DNA of 64,000 bases. Source: Neobacillus sp. PS3-12. GTDB taxonomy: Bacteria; Bacillota; Bacilli; Bacillales; Cytobacillaceae. The notes beneath the pieces were generated by a model that was given only the letters and a program-made list of their open reading frames with translations, did not search any database and was not told the DNA's origin. The translations under genes were made by a program, and so were the position numbers. Shown piece by piece: positions 58,978 through 64,000 of the stretch (its first letter is position 1; every line of letters starts with the position of its first letter). The stretch is taken from assembly GCF_030915385.1 (NCBI RefSeq), contig NZ_CP133268.1, forward strand, positions 1 through 64,000, in the 5' to 3' direction.

Positions 58978-59994
58978 CTAGACTTTTCTATTGACTGCTT
59001 GCGGAGGCTGTTCAAACCAGTTTTCTTTTATCGCTAAAAGTAAGCCTTGTCCATAATACTTCTTCATATCGTCAGCTATTTGGTCTAATTTTGAAACAAT
59101 ATCTGTTCTTAAACTGGAAGTCATAGCCTGACTTATCATGGCAAAACAGAATATTCCCAGACAAGTATTCACAAAAAACAACATTAACTTATCTGAAAAC
59201 GGAGACATCTCTACATCGGAAATTTTATAGTCCCCTGACGCTGATATCGGAATATTTTCCTTATCAAGAACCCCTTGAAGTGAATCTAATACTTTTTCGA
59301 TTCCATCTCTACCCTTACTAAAATGTTGTTTTAACTCTTTTGTCTTCGCTAATTTACTAAAAGTGACAAACACCATTTTTGAAAACTGTGCTCTATGAAC
59401 AATTCTAGTTAGATTAGCAATTTCAGCAGTATTTAGAGGTCTTGACCCACCAAAAAAACCACTGAGATATGTCATGGAATCAGCAAATTCCACCTCACTA
59501 TCTATTGCTACGTGTGGAGGTTTCAAATATACTCCTTGTGATAACATTAGGTCTACAATTTCATTCTGGATTTTCACAGAAAATGCAATGTTTTTTTGAA
59601 AATGATCCCGCACATCGTTTCTGGCGCAATCTGATAATGCAGTTGGATATGTACTCATCGATAGGTGCGTTAGGTCAAAACAAAAATACAAAATAAATGT
59701 ATCAGAAAATACTTTGAGGGCGTCAACCCTTACGTCTTCATTGGTAAAACCAAGAGGAAGAGTAAGATTCTCTTTGATAAGAATCTCTTTGAGTTCATTT
59801 AAATTATCTTGAGATTGATTTAACATCTTTTCTATCACTTGTTTTATTTCGTTATTTTCTGTGCTTGCATAAAAATATTCAAGAAGTCTTAGGTCCATAC
59901 TGCTCTTTAAATAGGAAGACCAAAGGTTAGATACTTCGCTTGCGGCTAATTCTACAAAAGACATATTGTTTTTTGCAGGACTCATTTTATCCAC
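58978..59994 (-). CDS. DUF3231 family protein (paralogue 2)
   Basis: 338 residues, with the same two-half helical layout as the gene at 26410. Shared patterns: SNLWSSYLKSSM, LTLPLGFTNEDVRVDALKVFSDTF, DSMTYLSGFFGGSRPLNTAEIANL, SPFSDKLMLFFVN and NWFEQPPQAVNR. Identity between the two is low to moderate by eye. Function unknown. AAAGGAGTGG precedes the ATG at 59994. Confidence 0.85.
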   Translation of the reverse strand: MDKMSPAKNNMSFVELAASEVSNLWSSYLKSSMDLRLLEYFYASTENNEIKQVIEKMLNQSQDNLNELKEILIKENLTLPLGFTNEDVRVDALKVFSDTFILYFCFDLTHLSMSTYPTALSDCARNDVRDHFQKNIAFSVKIQNEIVDLMLSQGVYLKPPHVAIDSEVEFADSMTYLSGFFGGSRPLNTAEIANLTRIVHRAQFSKMVFVTFSKLAKTKELKQHFSKGRDGIEKVLDSLQGVLDKENIPISASGDYKISDVEMSPFSDKLMLFFVNTCLGIFCFAMISQAMTSSLRTDIVSKLDQIADDMKKYYGQGLLLAIKENWFEQPPQAVNRKV

Positions 59995-60144
59995 TCCTTT
60001 CTAATTAGTTTCTCCAATCCTCTACATAATATAAGTAGTTACAATGGCAAAAGCAACGTGCATTCTCATTGCCCTTTCAGAACAGTAAACTATAGTTATT
60101 CCCATTTACTATTGTTAAGAAACTTGCAAAATACCGTCAAAAGT

Positions 60145-60180
60145 GAAAGGAGCAATGATGCTTTGCATTGCTCCTTTCAT
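60145..60180 (-). terminator. Hairpin after ssuA
   Basis: GAAAGGAGCAATG / CATTGCTCCTTTC, 12 bases after the ssuA stop; the T-tract is short. Confidence 0.65.
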
Positions 60181-60191
60181 TATTATTGTTT

Positions 60192-61196
60192 TTATTTTTT
60201 TAATGTGGCATCAATGAATTCATTGTGGATTTGTTCTTTAAAATTAAATGTTTTCTTGATGTAACCTACACTCGCTAACGTGTCAATTGAATCTTGTTGA
60301 GCCTTAATGGAATCTTCTGTAAATAATAAATTTGGCTTATCTGCTGTAATTATTTTCTTAATGATATTCGGTGAAAGTTTTGTTTTATTCGAATATATTT
60401 TAGAGGCTTCTTCTGGGTTATTGATTTGCCAATCTGCTGCTTTTTTGTAAACCTTTAAAAAAGCTTTAACAAGTTCAGGATGATCTTTGGCAAACCCTGT
60501 TCTTGCTATAATAGCTCCAGGAGCTAATATTTTCTTATTCACTTCAAGCGCAATTGCATTTCCATTTTCAACATTATTAAGATAATAGGGGTTCCAAACG
60601 ACCCATGCATCTAATTTTTTTGATTGAAATGCAGATTGCCCATCATCTGGTTGTAAATTAATTAATTTAACATCACCCGTTGTTAAAGCATGCGCTTTCA
60701 ATGCCTTAATTAAATACACTTGGGCAGTTGTACCCAATGCAACACCAACAGTTTTACCCTTTAAATCAGTAATACTCTTTATGTCCCCATTTTTTTGAAC
60801 TAAAATTCGAACATTTGATTCCCCTGAACTTGTTTGTCCGATCACTTCAAACGGTAAACTTTTATCGATCCCTGCAATAAGCGCACCATCACCTAAAAAC
60901 GATAAGTCAACCCGATTAGAGGCCAGTGATTCTAGCAGCGGCGGACCACTAGAGAATTCACTCCATTGAACTTTTGCATTCAATCCCTTAAACTCTTGAT
61001 CAAACCAGCCCTTCTCCCTGGCTATAACTAAAGGCCCCATCTTCCCGTTTAAAGCGATATTAACAGTAGTCGGGCTGCCTGTATTTTTACTTGTCTCATT
61101 TGTTTTCCCTGCAGCTGAACTGCACGCTGTTAATAATGCTGTAGTTAGAACAGCCAAAAATAATCCAAATGCATACTTACGATACCCTTTTCCCAT
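60192..61196 (-). CDS. ssuA: Aliphatic sulfonate ABC transporter, substrate-binding lipoprotein
   Basis: 334 residues, periplasmic-binding-protein fold of the SsuA/NMT1 type. Lipoprotein signal with lipobox LTAC at about residues 22-25, then a Ser/Thr/Lys-rich linker. SFLGDGALIAGIDK, LKGKTVGVALGTTAQVYLIKAL and DAWVVWNPYY are typical. Anchored outside the membrane, it hands sulfonates to the SsuC/SsuB pump encoded divergently. It follows the dioxygenase gene by 124 bases and may be on the same transcript. Confidence 0.88.
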   Translation of the reverse strand: MGKGYRKYAFGLFLAVLTTALLTACSSAAGKTNETSKNTGSPTTVNIALNGKMGPLVIAREKGWFDQEFKGLNAKVQWSEFSSGPPLLESLASNRVDLSFLGDGALIAGIDKSLPFEVIGQTSSGESNVRILVQKNGDIKSITDLKGKTVGVALGTTAQVYLIKALKAHALTTGDVKLINLQPDDGQSAFQSKKLDAWVVWNPYYLNNVENGNAIALEVNKKILAPGAIIARTGFAKDHPELVKAFLKVYKKAADWQINNPEEASKIYSNKTKLSPNIIKKIITADKPNLLFTEDSIKAQQDSIDTLASVGYIKKTFNFKEQIHNEFIDATLKK

Positions 61197-61320
61197 GAGA
61201 TCCTCCTTTGATTTTCCCTTCTACTATCAACGTGTTGTAATAACTATGATAAAAAGAGGTTCTACAAGGAATGATTCTCCTTATAGAACCGCTAATTGTA
61301 GAATTGCACTCTCTTTACAA

Positions 61321-62214
61321 TTATTTCTTATCAATTAGTCTGCTCGCTTCATTATTTTGACTAACAGGTACATTTTTTCCGACTGTTACTCGCCGAACCA
61401 CTCGGTGATGATTTCCATAGTCAGCCACCGCATAATGTTGTGTTGCTAGATTATCCCAGATGGCGACGTCACCTTCATTCCATTTCCAACGGACTGTATT
61501 TTCTAAGCGAGTAACGTAAGAATCAAATATACTTAGCAATCTTTCAGATTCACTTGTTGTGTATCCTTCTATCTTTCCTGCAAATCCTCCTAATAACAGA
61601 TGCTTTTTCCCTGTTTCGGCGTGAACATGAACAACTGGATGCCTTGTTTTATAGATCGTTGATTCAAAGACAGCTCGATAGTTCTTTCTGACCTCATCAT
61701 CTGCTAGGTCACTTCGTTTATATTGAGCATAATCAAATTCATTGGAATGAATCGCCCATAACTGGTTTGCTAATTCTTTCAATGCTGCGGGAAGATCTTC
61801 ATACGCCGTGTTTGTATTTGCCCAAACTGTATCGCCGCCAACCTCTGGAATGGTTACTCCTCTTAATATGGAGTATTTAGGAACTTCAGGAACAAAGGTT
61901 ACATCCGTATGCCAATGATTGGCCTTTGCGCCTAGCTGAGAATCTAACTCAAAAATAAAGTTGGTGTCACTTTTAACTGGTACTGTTGGGTGTGCGTAAG
62001 GTTCGCCTAATAATTTTGCAAATGCTTCTTGAGTTGAGTCATTTAAATGAATTTGATCTCTTAAAAATATTACTTTATGCTCATGTAAGGCCTGTTTAAT
62101 TTCATTTAATACACCTGGATCCAGATCACTGCTTAATTGAATACCTTGTATTTCTGCACCAATCCTTCCTGCTAATTGCACCACTTTTAATTGTTTTGCT
62201 TGATTTGTAGCCAT
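61321..62214 (-). CDS. TauD/TfdA family 2-oxoglutarate-dependent dioxygenase
   Basis: 297 residues. Iron ligands H-x-D in NHWHTDVTFV (near residue 99) and the distal His in TQHYAVADYG; the 2-oxoglutarate Arg in HHRVVRRVTV. It hydroxylates the carbon next to sulfur in taurine, alkylsulfonates or alkyl sulfates, releasing sulfite or sulfate. Taurine versus alkylsulfatase (AtsK) cannot be told apart. First gene of the minus-strand half of the sulfonate cluster, behind an attenuator-like leader. GGAGGAATATCTCA precedes the ATG. Confidence 0.9.
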   Translation of the reverse strand: MATNQAKQLKVVQLAGRIGAEIQGIQLSSDLDPGVLNEIKQALHEHKVIFLRDQIHLNDSTQEAFAKLLGEPYAHPTVPVKSDTNFIFELDSQLGAKANHWHTDVTFVPEVPKYSILRGVTIPEVGGDTVWANTNTAYEDLPAALKELANQLWAIHSNEFDYAQYKRSDLADDEVRKNYRAVFESTIYKTRHPVVHVHAETGKKHLLLGGFAGKIEGYTTSESERLLSIFDSYVTRLENTVRWKWNEGDVAIWDNLATQHYAVADYGNHHRVVRRVTVGKNVPVSQNNEASRLIDKK

Positions 62215-62302
62215 TGAGATATTCCTCCTAATTTTATGTTTTTACAACGTCTTCTTATGAATTTATATCCCATTTAGCACATCCAATTAGTCAGATTAAT
62301 AA

Positions 62303-62378
62303 TAAAAAATAAAAAAGAGATTTAACAAAGGGAGAGCGTTGGCTTCTCTTTGTTAAATCTCTAGTTGTCTAGTCGATT
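62303..62378 (-). promoter_or_regulatory. Attenuator-like leader of the dioxygenase-ssuA operon
   Basis: On the minus strand: AATCGACTAG (62378-62369), 4 bases, CTAGAGATT (62364-62356), which is also the 5' arm of a long terminator (AGAGATTTAACAAAG / CTTTGTTAAATCTCT) ending in TTTTTTATTTTTT. CTAG-N4-CTAG could pair and block the terminator stem. The same arrangement lies at 62549-62620 on the plus strand. Confidence 0.7.
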
Positions 62379-62434
62379 TTTATCATTTCTAATTAAATTG
62401 GGATAAATTGTTAAGCAGGTCGTTGTATGAATGA

Positions 62435-62464
62435 ATCTTAACAATAATGCAAATAGTCTGTCAA
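62435..62464 (-). promoter_or_regulatory. Promoter of the dioxygenase-ssuA operon
   Basis: Minus strand -35 TTGACA at 62464-62459, 18 bases, -10 TAAGAT at 62440-62435, upstream of the leader at 62303-62378. Confidence 0.75.
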
Positions 62465-62548
62465 CCTTTTTTTATTATTCCTATTGTTTTAGTTGGGTAT
62501 TGAATTTCAAAATAATACATGATAAGTTATTATCAAATGATTTAACCG

Positions 62549-62620
62549 AATCGACTAGCCTTCTAGAGATTCAGTGAAATGACCTAAAATGGCATTTCGC
62601 TGAATCTCTTTTTTATTTTT
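62549..62620 (+). promoter_or_regulatory. Attenuator-like leader of ssuB-ssuC
   Basis: AATCGACTAG (62549-62558), 4 bases, CTAGAGATT (62563-62571), then a terminator (AGAGATTCAGTGAAATG / CATTTCGCTGAATCTCT) with TTTTTTATTTTT, 17 bases before the ssuB start. Same motif and spacing as the divergent leader, though the terminator arms differ in sequence. Confidence 0.7.
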
Positions 62621-62637
62621 AGAAAGGATGATGATGA

Positions 62638-63396
62638 ATGTTAAAGATTCAACAGGTAAGTAAAACATTTAGGAATGATGATGAAAGTGTCCATGTTTTA
62701 GATAATCTGGATCTCTCCGTAAAAACTGGCGAGTTTTTGTCTATTATTGGTCCCAGTGGTTGCGGAAAAAGTACTTTATTAAAGTTGATTGCAGGGCTGG
62801 ATTTAGAGTTTGCTGGCGACATTACTGTAGGTGATAAGTTGATTAATGGAGCTTCTAAAGACCGCGGCTTCATTTTCCAGGAGCATCGCTTGTTTCCTTG
62901 GCTTAACGTTGAGAAAAATATTTCAGGCAACCTTTCATTAAAAGATCCCGATATAAGAAAAAGAGTGGATCATTTAATCTCTCTTGTTAAACTTAAGGGA
63001 TTTGAAAAATCGTATCCACGACAGCTATCCGGTGGAATGTCACAACGGGTGGCAATCGCTAGAGCTTTACTGCGCAATCCTGAAATTTTATTATTAGATG
63101 AACCATTCGGAGCCCTAGATGCTTTCACTCGCACCCATCTTCAAGAAGCTTTACTAGAAATTTGGGAGCAAAATCAGACAACAATGGTGCTTGTTACCCA
63201 TGATATCGATGAAGCGATTTTTTTATCATCTAGAGTTGTGGTAATGGATTCAAATCCAGGACGTATTAAAGCGATCGTTCCTATTGATTTACCAAATCCA
63301 AGAACAAGAACGGGCAAAGCTTTCCAAGAATTTAGAACTATCATATTGAATCACCTCGACCATAAAGTCGATGACATAGAAGATTGGATTATTTAA
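62638..63396 (+). CDS. ssuB: Sulfonate ABC transporter ATP-binding protein
   Basis: 252 residues. Walker A GPSGCGKST, Q loop FQEHRLFPW, signature LSGGMSQRVAIAR, Walker B ILLLDEP followed by FGALDAFTR, and the switch His in VTHDIDEA. It energises sulfonate import at the inner membrane face. GAAAGGATGATG precedes ATG 62638. It is 24 bases from the permease gene, so one operon. Confidence 0.93.
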   Translation: MLKIQQVSKTFRNDDESVHVLDNLDLSVKTGEFLSIIGPSGCGKSTLLKLIAGLDLEFAGDITVGDKLINGASKDRGFIFQEHRLFPWLNVEKNISGNLSLKDPDIRKRVDHLISLVKLKGFEKSYPRQLSGGMSQRVAIARALLRNPEILLLDEPFGALDAFTRTHLQEALLEIWEQNQTTMVLVTHDIDEAIFLSSRVVVMDSNPGRIKAIVPIDLPNPRTRTGKAFQEFRTIILNHLDHKVDDIEDWII

Positions 63397-63420
63397 TAAA
63401 CCACAGAAAGGATGACATAC

Positions 63421-64000
63421 ATGTCAATTCATTCAGTTACTCAGAACAATGCAATTACTTTAACGAAAAAAGAATCAAAATTAACAACAAGGAATGTTGT
63501 GGTTCGCGGATGGTTCCTCCCTGTTTTGGTACTCATTTTATGGCAAATTTTAGGTTCAGTTGGGATTTTGCCAGCTCAATTATTTTCATCACCCTTGTTA
63601 ATTGTTATACGTTCCAATGAACTTATTCAGTCAGGGGAACTAGCAAAACATTTGCAAATAAGTTTAACCCGAGCATTTCTTGGCTTTACTATAGGGGGGG
63701 GGTTCGGACTATTAATCGGGGTTATAGTTGGTATGAAAAAAAGAGCAGAAGAGTATTTAAACCCCAGTATCCAAATGTTACGCACAGTTCCTTTACTTGT
63801 GATTACACCGCTTTTTATTATGTGGTTCGGGTTTGGTGAATTATCAAAAGTGCTCTTGATTGCTTTAGGGGCCTTCTTCCCTCTTTATTTACAAACTTTT
63901 TTGGGCATTCGTAATGTCGATAAAAAACTTTACGAGGTTGCACAAATTTTAGAGTACAACCGTCTAGAACAAATCACCAAACTCATGATTCCTGCTTCTT
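63421..64000 (+). CDS. ssuC: Sulfonate ABC transporter permease, cut by the window end
   Basis: At least 193 residues are present from ATG 63421 (AAAGGATGACATAC before it); the 3' end is beyond the window. After a polar start comes GWFLPVLVLILWQILGSVGILP, then AFLGFTIGGGFGLLIGVIVG and QMLRTVPLLVITPLFIMWFGFGE, the usual SsuC/TauC membrane segments; the EAA loop should follow EVAQILEYNRLEQITKLMIPAS. A run of nine G codes for the GGG at about 63694-63702. Confidence 0.9.
   Translation, partial: MSIHSVTQNNAITLTKKESKLTTRNVVVRGWFLPVLVLILWQILGSVGILPAQLFSSPLLIVIRSNELIQSGELAKHLQISLTRAFLGFTIGGGFGLLIGVIVGMKKRAEEYLNPSIQMLRTVPLLVITPLFIMWFGFGELSKVLLIALGAFFPLYLQTFLGIRNVDKKLYEVAQILEYNRLEQITKLMIPAS

Noticed and set aside
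62303..62378. S-box (SAM) riboswitch before the sulfur genes
   Set aside because: None of the conserved S-box helices or the characteristic AAACCCGGCAACC-like segments are present; only the short CTAG motif and terminator are seen.

Overview
The window is low-GC DNA from a spore-forming member of the Bacillaceae. The evidence is Bacillus-type 16S-23S-5S-tRNA organisation, AGGAGG ribosome-binding sites, a YjcZ-type sporulation peptide, a YaaH/SleL-type spore-cortex hydrolase, an RsbT-type switch kinase and a PhaP-like phasin. The species cannot be named from sequence reading alone. Most genes are monocistronic or in short operons.

Layout. Positions 1-5332 hold a group IIC intron on the minus strand. 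It sits just behind the terminator of a D,D-carboxypeptidase gene, and its reverse transcriptase is split by a three-recombinase RIT element (about 735-4204). Positions 7010-13414 are an rRNA operon (16S, 23S, 5S, then a tRNA array) read on the minus strand from tandem promoters. The array is decaying: Asn and Ala copies are broken, Arg is damaged, Asp carries an extra base, and the start of fMet is partly duplicated. Positions 13.9-31.1 kb are mostly housekeeping genes: MFS transporter, acyl carrier protein, an RsbT plus histidine-kinase/STAS pair, MntH, NamA, OsmC, nitronate monooxygenase, a hemerythrin behind an Fnr-like site, YwbE, NDH-2, and several peptides of 34-53 residues.

Positions 31.2-34.7 kb are the most unusual part. 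One minus-strand RNA locus reads tRNA-Ser(GCT), a complete tmRNA with predicted tag GKQQNNFAFAA, a divergent tRNA-Asn, and then a short hairpin carrying the signal-recognition-particle helix-8 signature (GGTCAGG, GGAA tetraloop, AGCAGCC). About 3 kb away is a shortened second copy with the same upstream block, a scrap of the tmRNA 3' region, a tRNA-like element and a second SRP-like hairpin. The two hairpins share an identical core, while the flanking stem shows a compensatory base-pair change.

Positions 35-57 kb carry cell-wall and redox genes, a TetR-regulated MFS/AKR/SDR group, a VWA-PP2C-kinase triad (TerY-P type) followed by a SET-domain protein, a GH18/LysM hydrolase, two L,D-transpeptidases, a VWA plus macro-domain pair, a broken Rpn-type nuclease gene, a second nitronate monooxygenase and a frameshifted chrA. 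Positions 60.2-64 kb are a divergent sulfonate-use cluster (ssuA and a TauD-type dioxygenase against ssuB-ssuC). Both directions have a leader with the same motif, AATCGACTAG-N4-CTAGAGATT, directly overlapping an intrinsic terminator, which suggests a shared attenuation control.
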